Assembly: GCA_002328585.1 (NCBI GenBank)
Contig: DCUV01000052.1
Span: 7,886 to 46,866 of the forward strand
Length of the DNA: 38,981 nt
Direction: 5' to 3'
Origin: Spirochaetia bacterium UBA2205
GTDB lineage: Bacteria; Spirochaetota; UBA4802; UB4802
The stretch's first letter is position 1, and every line of letters begins with the position of its first letter. The notes under the pieces were generated by a model. That model saw only the letters and a program-made list of their open reading frames with translations. It was not told the origin of the DNA and searched no databases. Made by a program: the position numbers and the translations under genes. Shown one piece after another: positions 8,842-16,918 of the stretch.

Positions 8842-9303
8842 CTATTTATCTTTCTTTAAAGTTGATCGTGTAGTAATTATAGCAATACCAACCCAGAAAA
8901 TCATGCCAAGTATAACAAGCGTTATGCATGCAGCCGGAATAGCAATGGCTAAATAAGAATGATGATATAACCCATATACAAACCACACAGCAAGTGCGAT
9001 AGTAACCAAACATAACAAAAATGCTTTGAACTTTGAATTATCCTTTTTTTCAACTATCTCTGGCATAGGAGGAGCCACCTTTATTGTTAAAATAGTATAT
9101 CCAACCCAAAAGCATGTTGCTAAAACAAACAGAGTTACTAAAGCTATTGGTAAAACAACAGCCCAATATGCACCTGTATCAATTGAACTAAAATGTACAC
9201 TTGAATACATATCATAATGGATAAATGCATAATATACAAATACCAACCCCATTAATGTAGCAACTATCACTGCTATATACCCATATATTTTTGCCCGTGG
9301 CAT
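8842..9303 (-). CDS. Four-helix membrane protein with internal duplication, unknown function
   Basis: 153-aa hypothetical protein with four predicted membrane helices at about residues 6-28, 44-72, 92-113 and 115-145. The second and fourth helices are visibly related: one ends FWVGYTILTIK and the other FWVGIAIITTR, each after a Leu/Val/Ile-rich run. This gives two ~75-residue repeats of a two-helix unit, linked by a charged segment (EIVEKKDNSKFK). No family is recognised. It sits between the dehydrogenase and the tandem glycosyltransferases on the same strand with very short gaps. It may be a membrane partner for that pathway, which is inference from position only. Confidence 0.7.
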   Translation of the reverse strand: MPRAKIYGYIAVIVATLMGLVFVYYAFIHYDMYSSVHFSSIDTGAYWAVVLPIALVTLFVLATCFWVGYTILTIKVAPPMPEIVEKKDNSKFKAFLLCLVTIALAVWFVYGLYHHSYLAIAIPAACITLVILGMIFWVGIAIITTRSTLKKDK

Positions 9304-9334
9304 AGCGTACCTCGTCTGTTATAACTCGTTATTG

Positions 9335-10288
9335 TTAAAAGCTTAATACAATTTTTATTGCGCCGTCCTCTCTATTGCTTGCCATTTCAAAACCTTTTTG
9401 AATATCTTCAAAAGGAATATCATGTGTTAACAATGGTGTAACATCAATAGCACCTTTTAAAATCATATCCAGTGCGTAGGGATAATCCATTGTCAGGTCA
9501 GGCCCAACAGAAGCAATCATACGTAGCTCTTTTCTAAAAAAGGTATTGAAGTTAAGGCGGGGAGCTTCTTCCAGACATATTCCAAAAAAAGCTACCTGAC
9601 CATTGTGCCGAGCTATCTCAAAGCATTTATTAATAACTGCCACATCCTGTCCGTATGCGTCAATAACAATATCAGCCATTGAACCATCAGTAATAGCTTT
9701 GATTGCTTCTAAAAGGTCATTGGTATGGGGATTTATGGTATGGGTTGCACCCATGTTTATTGCAGCCTTGCAACGGTAGTCTAAAGGGTCAATTGCAATA
9801 ACGCTCCGTGCCCCAAAATTTTTCATCAATGCTGTAAATAGCAATCCTACCGGTCCCTGCCCCATGATGGCTACATGTTTGTTGTATGGTTTGTCAATCC
9901 TGAATGCACAGTGTGATACTGCACCTAAAAGCTGTGTTATCAAAAGCTCATTCAAAGGTAAGGTATCAGGGATTAACTGCACTCGTGATGGTGGCGTTAC
10001 ATGGTATTCTTTAAATCCGTCAAGGAATGGCGGATAATACATTACAGGTGTTCCTTCTTTAAACTGCTTAACCCTGGATGCTTCTATGACACCAAGACAC
10101 TCATGACCGGGATATCCAGGTGGCAGCGGGTAGGATTCTTTAGAATAAACAGAAGAAAAATAAGGTAGATCCGAACCGCATATGGCTACCTTTAATAACT
10201 TAACCCTGACATGACTGTCAAAACAATCGGGGATAGGATCATTATCAACTGTAAATTTTCTGGGAGCAATAATCCTGGCTGCACGCAT
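9335..10288 (-). CDS. Zinc-type medium-chain alcohol dehydrogenase-like protein, lacks structural-zinc lobe
   Basis: Medium-chain dehydrogenase/reductase, 317 aa. Catalytic-zinc ligands are visible as Cys37 (VAICGSD) and His62-Glu63 (YPGHE). The nucleotide-binding motif is GQGPVG (143-148), with IDPLDYR at the end of the next strand. Family members oxidise secondary alcohols or polyols, or reduce the corresponding carbonyls, with NAD(P). The four-cysteine structural-zinc loop of typical sorbitol or threonine dehydrogenases is absent, which accounts for the short length (about 340-350 is usual). It is the first gene of the minus-strand run running through the glycosyltransferases. The substrate is not predictable. 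Confidence 0.88.
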   Translation of the reverse strand: MRAARIIAPRKFTVDNDPIPDCFDSHVRVKLLKVAICGSDLPYFSSVYSKESYPLPPGYPGHECLGVIEASRVKQFKEGTPVMYYPPFLDGFKEYHVTPPSRVQLIPDTLPLNELLITQLLGAVSHCAFRIDKPYNKHVAIMGQGPVGLLFTALMKNFGARSVIAIDPLDYRCKAAINMGATHTINPHTNDLLEAIKAITDGSMADIVIDAYGQDVAVINKCFEIARHNGQVAFFGICLEEAPRLNFNTFFRKELRMIASVGPDLTMDYPYALDMILKGAIDVTPLLTHDIPFEDIQKGFEMASNREDGAIKIVLSF

Positions 10289-10553
10289 AGAGTGAAATCC
10301 TGATAAAATAAATTAATATATACAAATAAATCATAACTACACAATGTTATTGCATATGGTTATTGTCAATCTATTTATTGACATTTTTCAAGCGTATTTG
10401 AATAGTTAACATGTATATGCTGGTTCAGTGTTGTTTAACTTAAAAATTTTTTAAATAATTGTGCCTATGATATAATGATTTTACTTGACATTAATTATTT
10501 AAATTTTAGGATATATGCCTATATTATTATACCTTGACCTCAGGGGTTTTGTA

Positions 10554-10895
10554 ATGAAAATCACATCAAAAAAAATGAATAGGCTTGTTTTAATAAAGGT
10601 GGAGGGTTCACTTATCACCGAACAATTAAAACAGCTTGAAAAAGAAATATATACAGCACTTGATAAGGATAATAATATCGTAATCGATTTTAATGAACTA
10701 TCGTTTATATGTAGTGCAGGCTTAAGTTTGCTCATTGCATTTCATAAAAAAGCTGAGACAAAAGGACTTAAATTAGTTATAACAGGATGCAGTGATGATA
10801 TATTAAAATTATTCTCCTTAACAGAACTTGATCAACATCTCAATATTGTAAACTCAATAGAAGAAGCAAAGTCACTCATTAATGCAGTCAAATAA
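10554..10895 (+). CDS. STAS-domain anti-sigma factor antagonist
   Basis: Single-domain STAS protein, 113 aa, of the SpoIIAA/RsbV type, which bind or release anti-sigma kinases according to phosphorylation. The core motif is VIDFNELSFICSAGLSLLIAF near 43-63; in the family this is usually F-x-D-S-(S/A)-G-L. Ser54, the likely phosphorylation site, is kept, but the preceding Asp is Cys. An in-frame ATG at 10515 would add 13 residues, but its only Shine-Dalgarno candidate (AGGA) is three bases away. AGGGG about 7 bases before 10554 makes the shorter form more likely. No partner kinase is adjacent, though a HATPase protein lies at 22375-23061. pth follows after 7 bases. Confidence 0.82.
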   Translation: MKITSKKMNRLVLIKVEGSLITEQLKQLEKEIYTALDKDNNIVIDFNELSFICSAGLSLLIAFHKKAETKGLKLVITGCSDDILKLFSLTELDQHLNIVNSIEEAKSLINAVK

Positions 10896-10902
10896 TTGAC
10901 AA

Positions 10903-11436
10903 ATGAAAATAATAGCCTGCTTAGGAAATCCCGGAAAAAAATATTTTAACAATCGCCATAATGCCGGTATACTTGTGGGTGCTGCTATAGCGCAGCACTA
11001 CAGTATAACAGTAGGAAGGAAAGAGCATGATGCACTAACCGGAAGCGGTATAATTGAAGGTAATGAATGTATTTTCATGATACCGCAAACGTACATGAAT
11101 AACAGCGGCATAGCAGTGCAAAAGGTGCTGTCATATTACAAAGAATTGCCTGATAATTTGATTGTTCTGCATGATGATATAGAGCTTATGTTTGGCAATG
11201 TTGCTTTAAAGTTTGGTGGGGGCCATAAGGGGCATAATGGAATCCGTTCCATCCAGCAGCATATTGGTACCCTTGATTTTTACCGAATACGCATAGGTGT
11301 TGGAAGGCCATCCGATAGCGTCCCCGTGGCAGATTATGTTCTTTCTGATTTTACTAAAGAAGAAAAAAATTTTTGCGAAGATATCATCCATAAAACTAAT
11401 TCAATCCTCATTGAATGCTTACATAAAAAATCATGA
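10903..11436 (+). CDS. pth: Peptidyl-tRNA hydrolase
   Basis: Cytoplasmic enzyme that frees tRNA from peptidyl-tRNAs that drop off the ribosome. Length 177 aa, slightly shorter than the usual ~190. Family motifs are all present: CLGNPGKKYFNNRHNAG with Asn9 and catalytic His19, PQTYMNNSG (61-69), and VLHDDIEL with the catalytic-support Asp91. The basic GGGHKGHNGIRSI loop binds the tRNA acceptor end. It starts 7 bases after the STAS stop without a strong ribosome-binding site, so translational coupling is likely. The following 326 bases are non-coding and carry a dispersed repeat. Confidence 0.95.
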   Translation: MKIIACLGNPGKKYFNNRHNAGILVGAAIAQHYSITVGRKEHDALTGSGIIEGNECIFMIPQTYMNNSGIAVQKVLSYYKELPDNLIVLHDDIELMFGNVALKFGGGHKGHNGIRSIQQHIGTLDFYRIRIGVGRPSDSVPVADYVLSDFTKEEKNFCEDIIHKTNSILIECLHKKS

Positions 11437-11637
11437 GCGATAGTACATGTGCTTGACTTATTGCTATTTCATAGTATGCTATAGTTATGCTATGCATTGT
11501 TGCTAAATGCAAGCCAGAGCACAGTTGGTACAGCTCAACGGCAATGGTATTCTGAGTTGAAGGCGATAGTTATTTTGAGGCAAAGCAACCTGTACCGAGA
11601 GAAGTTCAGGCAAAGAATCTTGCTGTTTTATGGGCAT

Positions 11638-11726
11638 GTCATCCTGAATTCATTTCAGGATATCTATTGAATAAAAGATGCTTAAAACAAGCCTGTCCTT
11701 GCGGCAGGTCAGAATCCAGCATGACA
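11638..11726. repeat. Imperfect inverted repeat, dispersed intergenic type
   Basis: TGTCATCCTGAATTC at 11638-11652 pairs with GAATCCAGCATGACA at 11712-11726, 13 of 15 positions. The arms enclose about 59 bases with a smaller GCCTGTCC/GGCAGG hairpin. The GTCATxCTGA form matches a class of intergenic repeat seen in many bacterial genomes, recalled from general knowledge. The upstream part, 11437-11637, has no gene and contains degenerate similar text such as TTCTGAGTTGAAGG and AAAGAATCTTGCTG. Confidence 0.55.
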
Positions 11727-11762
11727 GGTATGCATATTCTATTTTTCGAAGGAGGTAAAATT

Positions 11763-12311
11763 ATGAAAATTATTGTGCCACTTGCACCAGGATGTGAAGA
11801 GATTGAGGCAATTACGATAATCGATGTACTACGGAGAGCAAATCTTAATGTTGTTTCAGCGGGGTTAACCGATTCGTTAATAACCGGTTCACATGGCATT
11901 GCTATAAAACCTGATACTCTATTGCATAAAGCCAATCCTGTCGATTATAATTGTATAGTGCTGCCTGGAGGGATGCCAGGAAGTGAAAATTTAAAAAAAG
12001 ATGATGACGTTATTAAGTTTATTAAGCATATTTTTTCAAAAGGCGGCTATGTTGCTGCAATATGTGCTGCTCCAATGGTGTTGGGGGCTGCACAGATTTT
12101 GTATGGTAAAAAAGCCACCTGTTTTCCGGGACTGGAAGGAGAGCTTATTGGTGCAACATTAATAAATGAACCGGTTGTAGTAGACGGTACCGTTATAACA
12201 GCAAAGGGCCCTGCTTGTGCAATACCATTTGCCCTTACATTAGCTGGACTTTTTGCTGGCAAAGATGTTCAGGATACATTAAAAAATACCATGCAGGTTT
12301 ATTGGATGTGA
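11763..12311 (+). CDS. DJ-1/PfpI family protein (YajL/ThiJ-like)
   Basis: 182-aa single-domain protein of the DJ-1/PfpI superfamily, linked to handling of reactive carbonyls and oxidative stress and probably cytoplasmic. The nucleophile-elbow cysteine is Cys101 in VAAICAAPMVL. The supporting glutamate is Glu15 in GCEEIEA. The GGMPGSENL loop (69-77) is also typical. GAAGGAGG at about 11749-11756 fixes the ATG at 11763. An upstream in-frame extension to 11667 runs through the dispersed repeat and is not believed. The next gene begins 6 bases after the stop, implying an operon with the cyclic-nucleotide-binding protein. Chaperone, glyoxalase-like and deglycase activities have all been proposed for homologues. 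Confidence 0.9.
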   Translation: MKIIVPLAPGCEEIEAITIIDVLRRANLNVVSAGLTDSLITGSHGIAIKPDTLLHKANPVDYNCIVLPGGMPGSENLKKDDDVIKFIKHIFSKGGYVAAICAAPMVLGAAQILYGKKATCFPGLEGELIGATLINEPVVVDGTVITAKGPACAIPFALTLAGLFAGKDVQDTLKNTMQVYWM

Positions 12312-12317
12312 TGATGT

Positions 12318-13727
12318 ATGAAAAAGAGTCTTTTTAAGAAGGGAGCATATATCTATATTGAAGGTGATGAAGACGCTGATACCGTTTACATTGTGGATAA
12401 AGGGGTTGTTCAGTTAAGCCGTTATAATACAAATGCACCAATATATAAAAACATCTTAAAAGATGGTGAGTTTTTTGGCGTCACTGCCTCCCTTTGCAAT
12501 AAACCCCGTATGGAATCTGCTATCGCACTTACTGATAGTGTTATTACATCATTGACCAGACAAGAATTTATTAATCTTTTATCAAAGACACCTCAAATTG
12601 CTATAAAGGTGTTGAACTATTTTTCGGATGAGCTGCGCGCATATAATGAGATGATGATTGCCTTAAAAGATAAAGGGGTCGAACTGGAAACACCTGAAGA
12701 GGCATTGTATAATCACATCAATTATTTTTATAACAATAACAATTACGCTTATGCATTTTATTGCTGCAAGCGTTATAGAGAATTGTATCCCGGTGGAATG
12801 TTTGCCACTGCTGTCAAAAGCATAATGGAAAACATAAAAGGAAAAGTAAAAGGGTCGATAGTTCCTGTCAATCAAGCTCCGTATAAGGTATTTTCAGATC
12901 AGCAGATGATTTTTTGCGAGGATGAACCCGGCAATGAAATGTATATCATCAAAGAAGGCAAGGTTAAGATTATAAAACTTTCAAGTGAAAGTGAAATTAT
13001 TTTGTCGGTTTTGAAACAGGGTGATGTATTTGGTGAAATGGCGCTTATTTCGGACAAACTTCGCAATGCTGCAGCCATCAGTTGGGGCAAAACCATTCTG
13101 TTACCAATAAAGAAGGAATCGCTGGTAGCTGTTATGAAACAAATGCCTGCCATAACCCAGTTGATATTTAAGGAACTATCGCACAGAATTTGGTTTACCT
13201 ATATACAATTAGAGTCGCAATTGTATGATAAACCAATAACACGAATTTATGCGCTGCTGGAGAATAAGCTTATAGAAAAAAATGTTTCGCTCAAAAGCAA
13301 TGAACCGGTGAAACTTAACTTTGGTATTGATGAGCTTTTAAGGATGTTAGGGTATATATCTTCAAAGATGGAGAAGTCCACCAATATACTTCTTGGTGAT
13401 TCTAATTTAGAGTTTAACATTGGCGAAATCATTGTTGAAAAGCCAAGTCAACTTTCTGCAAAAGCAAAATATTTTAAATCACGTGACCATATGGCAATAA
13501 TAGAGAGTGAGGAAGAAAAAAAAGAAATTGAGAAACGACAGGGAAGGGAAACAGCTGTAGAATCAGCAAAAAATGAAAAACCTTCCACAATTGAAACGAT
13601 TAATGTTACAGAAACGGCAGTGGATGAAGCCGATACGTTTTTACAGTTTGAGGAAAAAACTGATGAAAAAGCTGACCAATACAAGAAAGAAGAGTTGCAT
13701 GTAATTTCTGAAGAAATTGAAATTTAA
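12318..13727 (+). CDS. Protein with two cyclic-nucleotide-binding domains and a TPR-like linker
   Basis: 469-aa cytoplasmic protein. The first CNB-fold domain spans about 1-115; its phosphate-binding cassette region, FGVTASLCNKPRMESA (53-68), lacks the canonical Gly-Glu. A TPR-like helical pair (about 128-170) follows. The second CNB domain (about 180-290) has an intact cassette, FGEMALISDKLRNAAA (238-253). A helical region (about 295-385) resembles a degenerate Crp-type effector segment without a clear HTH. The last ~80 residues are acidic and low in complexity. It probably responds to cAMP or cGMP through the second domain only. Similar CNB proteins are common in spirochaetes. The start lies 6 bases after the DJ-1-like gene with a weak ribosome-binding site. 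Confidence 0.85.
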   Translation: MKKSLFKKGAYIYIEGDEDADTVYIVDKGVVQLSRYNTNAPIYKNILKDGEFFGVTASLCNKPRMESAIALTDSVITSLTRQEFINLLSKTPQIAIKVLNYFSDELRAYNEMMIALKDKGVELETPEEALYNHINYFYNNNNYAYAFYCCKRYRELYPGGMFATAVKSIMENIKGKVKGSIVPVNQAPYKVFSDQQMIFCEDEPGNEMYIIKEGKVKIIKLSSESEIILSVLKQGDVFGEMALISDKLRNAAAISWGKTILLPIKKESLVAVMKQMPAITQLIFKELSHRIWFTYIQLESQLYDKPITRIYALLENKLIEKNVSLKSNEPVKLNFGIDELLRMLGYISSKMEKSTNILLGDSNLEFNIGEIIVEKPSQLSAKAKYFKSRDHMAIIESEEEKKEIEKRQGRETAVESAKNEKPSTIETINVTETAVDEADTFLQFEEKTDEKADQYKKEELHVISEEIEI

Positions 13728-13798
13728 TTTTTACGTTGACATTTTGTTTGAATTATAGTTGTTGTTTTATGGAATTTTATTAATTATTGAGGTTGTTT

Positions 13799-15850
13799 TT
13801 GGAATCCTTACCTATACATGTTTGTTTTATCATCGATGCTTCACTTAGTAAAGTTATCTCAACTCCTGAAACTATAGATGCTACTATCCATTATGTTTAT
13901 CAGCCTTATAACGAATTACCTGATACACTGCATTTGCTGATTGCCAATGTCAATAGTTGTTATGATATAGTATGTATTATACCTTCCGATTGTTATGAAT
14001 CAATAGTAACTGTTCTAAACACAATTGATATAAGTGGTAAAAATATGTACATCAACTATGTATGTGTTGGCAATTTACAACAACATTTTGATGCAATTGA
14101 AGGGTTAATGGCTTTTTATAGCGATAGTATTACCATGGATGAATTTTTATATATTGCACAAAGGTCGCAATATAATGCTCATCAGCATTTTGAAATAAAG
14201 AGCTTAACACGACATTATCTCAATGAACTGGAAGATACTGAAAGAGATTTTGAAGCGCTCATTAATATTGGCAAGGCTCTTTCCATAGAAAAAAATCCCG
14301 ATAAGCTGTTACGTCTTATTCTCCATTTAAGTAAAACCATAACTGGTGCTGATGCCGGAAGTATATATATTGTAGAAGAAAAAGAAGGTAGCAAATTATT
14401 GCGTTTTAAGCATTCACATACATTTTCAAAAGAACTCCCATATGAAGAAAGTATGATGCCTATGGATAAAAGGTCTATTGCTGGATATGTTGCCGTTACA
14501 CAGCAGGTATTAAACATTCCAGATGTATACCAGTTAGGAGCTGATGATCCTGTTTCATTTAATTCATCGTTTGACAGGGCTCATGGCTATCGTTCAAAGT
14601 CCATGCTTGTAGTACCAATGGTTAATCACATCAATCAGACTATTGGGGTAATTCAATTAATCAACAGTAAGGAAGATTTTAACAATGATTATAAAGGGAA
14701 TGAAGCATATTCTATAAAGCTTATAAGCAAGGATGACTTTGAAACAAAGGTTGTACCATTTCATAAACGATATGAAAGCTTAATGGAAGCGGTTGCCTCT
14801 CAGGCTGCTATTGCTATTGAAAACAACAGGATGATACGCCAGATCCAGAATCAGTTTGAAGAGTTTGTGCGGGCATCGGTTACGGCTATTGAATCTCGTG
14901 ATGTGGCAACATCAGGTCATTCATTCAGAGTTGCTGATATGTGTTTGAAGATTGCAAACGCTATCAATGAAGATCACAACGGGGCTTTTGCATCAGTTAC
15001 ATTTACCGAAACGCAATTAAAGGAACTTGAATATGCTGCCCTGTTGCATGACTTTGGCAAGGTATATATTGATACTGCTATTTTTTTAAAATCACATAAA
15101 TTATATCCAAAGGATTTAGATAATATAGTGCTTAAGCTGGAGTATCTGTATAGGTATCAACAGTTGAAATACGCAATGGCTATCTATAATGAATTAAATA
15201 AAGACGTAAATTATGAAAAACGATTGCATGCCATTCAGTCTATTGAAAAAGAACGTGACATTGTATTAGAAAAAATACTCAATGCTAAACAAAAGGTTAT
15301 AGAGCTTAACAACCCTGTGATTAAAGAAATGGATGTGGAAAAAGAGGTGGAATCACTGTATATGATGTTACATTCACTGGAATGTTATGATATTGAAAAT
15401 AAACCAATGGAGATAGTTACTAATGATGATATAAAGAATCTTAAAATTAAACGTGGCAGCTTAAATGAAGATGAGCGGCACGAAATTGAAAGTCATGTTG
15501 TTCACACCTATAACTTTGTAAGTACGATACCATGGCCTCCCGAGTTTAGTCAAATACCCGAGATAGCCATAAAGCATCATGAAAAGCTGGATGGCACTGG
15601 TTACCCCTATGGATTACAAGGCGATGCAATTCCATTGCAGGCACGGATTATGGCACTGGCTGATATCTTTGATGCATTAATTGCTACCGACAGACCATAC
15701 AAGCCACCAATTACCTTTAATCAGGCTTTAAAAATCATTGAGGAAGAAGCCCATAACAATAAACTTGACAAAGAATTAGTTGCTCTGTTTATAAATAAAA
15801 AAATATATGATCAATTTGATAGGGATGCCTACAGGATAAAAACGCAATAA
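13799..15850 (+). CDS. GAF and HD-GYP domain cyclic-di-GMP phosphodiesterase
   Basis: 683-aa regulator. The N-terminal ~145 residues form a receiver-like domain of unclear type. A GAF domain follows (about 155-345), then an HD-GYP domain. The HD pair is in LLHDFGKVYID (417-418), and the C-terminal HHEKLDGTGYP (593-603) and ALADIFDALIATDRPYK complete the active site. HD-GYP enzymes hydrolyse cyclic-di-GMP. About 115 residues, largely charged and helical (roughly 430-550), are inserted between the HD motif and the following metal-ligand helix. The start is taken as TTG at 13799 because GAGG (13789-13792) lies 6 bases before it; in-frame TTG codons at 13787 and 13793 are alternatives. Confidence 0.9.
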   Translation: MESLPIHVCFIIDASLSKVISTPETIDATIHYVYQPYNELPDTLHLLIANVNSCYDIVCIIPSDCYESIVTVLNTIDISGKNMYINYVCVGNLQQHFDAIEGLMAFYSDSITMDEFLYIAQRSQYNAHQHFEIKSLTRHYLNELEDTERDFEALINIGKALSIEKNPDKLLRLILHLSKTITGADAGSIYIVEEKEGSKLLRFKHSHTFSKELPYEESMMPMDKRSIAGYVAVTQQVLNIPDVYQLGADDPVSFNSSFDRAHGYRSKSMLVVPMVNHINQTIGVIQLINSKEDFNNDYKGNEAYSIKLISKDDFETKVVPFHKRYESLMEAVASQAAIAIENNRMIRQIQNQFEEFVRASVTAIESRDVATSGHSFRVADMCLKIANAINEDHNGAFASVTFTETQLKELEYAALLHDFGKVYIDTAIFLKSHKLYPKDLDNIVLKLEYLYRYQQLKYAMAIYNELNKDVNYEKRLHAIQSIEKERDIVLEKILNAKQKVIELNNPVIKEMDVEKEVESLYMMLHSLECYDIENKPMEIVTNDDIKNLKIKRGSLNEDERHEIESHVVHTYNFVSTIPWPPEFSQIPEIAIKHHEKLDGTGYPYGLQGDAIPLQARIMALADIFDALIATDRPYKPPITFNQALKIIEEEAHNNKLDKELVALFINKKIYDQFDRDAYRIKTQ

Positions 15851-15888
15851 TTTACTTAGCTTTCAGAATGACGACAGGTGTCCATACT

Positions 15889-15957
15889 CCCCTCGCCTTA
15901 CAAAGGAGAGGGGTTAGGGGATGAGGATGAACGAGATTCCGGGCCAAGCCCGGAATG
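15889..15957. repeat. Two stacked intergenic hairpins (dispersed-repeat type)
   Basis: Two hairpins sit between the HD-GYP stop and the UshA-like gene. CCCCTC (15889-15894) pairs with GAGGGG (15908-15913). ATTCCGGGC (15936-15944) pairs perfectly with GCCCGGAAT (15948-15956) across a CAA loop. Both are G+C-rich compared with the surroundings. Neither has a U-tract, so termination is uncertain. They resemble widespread intergenic repeats rather than a gene-specific element. Confidence 0.6.
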
Positions 15958-15997
15958 ATAATAGTTAATACATCTATTGATAAAGGAGTGCATATCT

Positions 15998-16918
15998 ATG
16001 AAGATGATATATAAAATGATAGTTGCTGTATGTTCCTGTTCAATGATAGTATCAATGGCAATATGCTCATGGGCACAGGATAAAAATAGGGTAACATTTA
16101 TATATACCAACTCCCTTAATGGGATGATTGATGCCTGCCAGTGCGCTGCCGATCCTAAAGGAGGGCTTGTTAAGCGCGGGTATGCTATTGCGCAATTAAA
16201 AACAAAATATCCTGGCGCAGTACTCCTTGAAAGTGGCGATTTCTGTAGTTACTATCCTGACACTCTGCTTACAAAATATATTATGAAAGCATACCGGCAT
16301 ATTGGCTATACGGCTGTGGGGATTGGCGATCAAGAATTTGCAGCAGGGGTAAACGTATTCAATCAGCACATCAATCAGCTGCCATTTGTGAATGCCAACC
16401 TGTACTATTCTAGCGGTGGAAGATGGTTGTCGCCAAAAAAAAATATAACAGTAACTATCGGCACCATGAAAATAGGTATTACTGCCATTATTGATAACGA
16501 TGCATTTAAGTATTACCCCAATGATATCATCACAAAGATTAAGATTACCGATATAACCGAAGCATTAAAGAAAGAGATTGCCGCCATGGAAAAAATGGAT
16601 TTTATTGTGCTGCTTTCGCATTGTGGTTTTAAAAAGGATAAAGAGCTGGCAGCGCAGTTTCCACGGATTGGACTTATTGTTGGTGGACATTCACAGACAC
16701 TTATAAAAAAGCCTGTAAAGATTGGCAATACGTTTATAGTGCAGGCAGGAGCAAATGGGGCACGCATTGGCGTTTTGGATGCGGTAATCAATAATAAATA
16801 TATTGCTTCGTATAAGAACACATTTATTCATCCGCGATTTGAAGATCCCGATGACGAGGATATCGCAAAGATGATCAAAGAATATAATGATGAGATTGCA
16901 AAACAGTTTCCACGATAG
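15998..16918 (+). CDS. Secreted UshA/5'-nucleotidase-like metallophosphoesterase-fold protein with altered metal ligands
   Basis: 306-aa protein with a Sec signal peptide (MKMIYKMIVAVCSC, hydrophobic to about 24, likely cleavage after SWA) and a calcineurin-like phosphoesterase fold. Recognisable motifs are IYTNSLNGMIDACQC (35-49), GGLVKRG, LLESGDF, VGIGDQEF, LLSHCGF, IVGGHSQ and a QAGANGARIG segment. In active UshA-type enzymes the first motif is TNDxHG and the third GNHE/D. Here D-x-H is S-L-N and GNHE is GDQE, so catalysis may be lost or changed. The CxC (Cys47, Cys49) matches the CGC found in a related UshA-like group. AAAGGAG at 15982-15988 supports the ATG at 15998. It is convergent with panB with no spacing. 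Confidence 0.75.
   Translation: MKMIYKMIVAVCSCSMIVSMAICSWAQDKNRVTFIYTNSLNGMIDACQCAADPKGGLVKRGYAIAQLKTKYPGAVLLESGDFCSYYPDTLLTKYIMKAYRHIGYTAVGIGDQEFAAGVNVFNQHINQLPFVNANLYYSSGGRWLSPKKNITVTIGTMKIGITAIIDNDAFKYYPNDIITKIKITDITEALKKEIAAMEKMDFIVLLSHCGFKKDKELAAQFPRIGLIVGGHSQTLIKKPVKIGNTFIVQAGANGARIGVLDAVINNKYIASYKNTFIHPRFEDPDDEDIAKMIKEYNDEIAKQFPR

Noticed and set aside
10485..10517. Promoter for the STAS gene
   Set aside because: TTGACA at 10485-10490 is clear, but no -10 element occurs at an acceptable distance.
11667..11762. N-terminal extension of the DJ-1-like protein
   Set aside because: The extension translates a dispersed repeat, and a strong ribosome-binding site precedes ATG 11763.
14215..14517. 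Minus-strand 100-codon ORF inside the HD-GYP gene
   Set aside because: Shadow of the GAF-coding region in another frame; no ribosome-binding site or family match.
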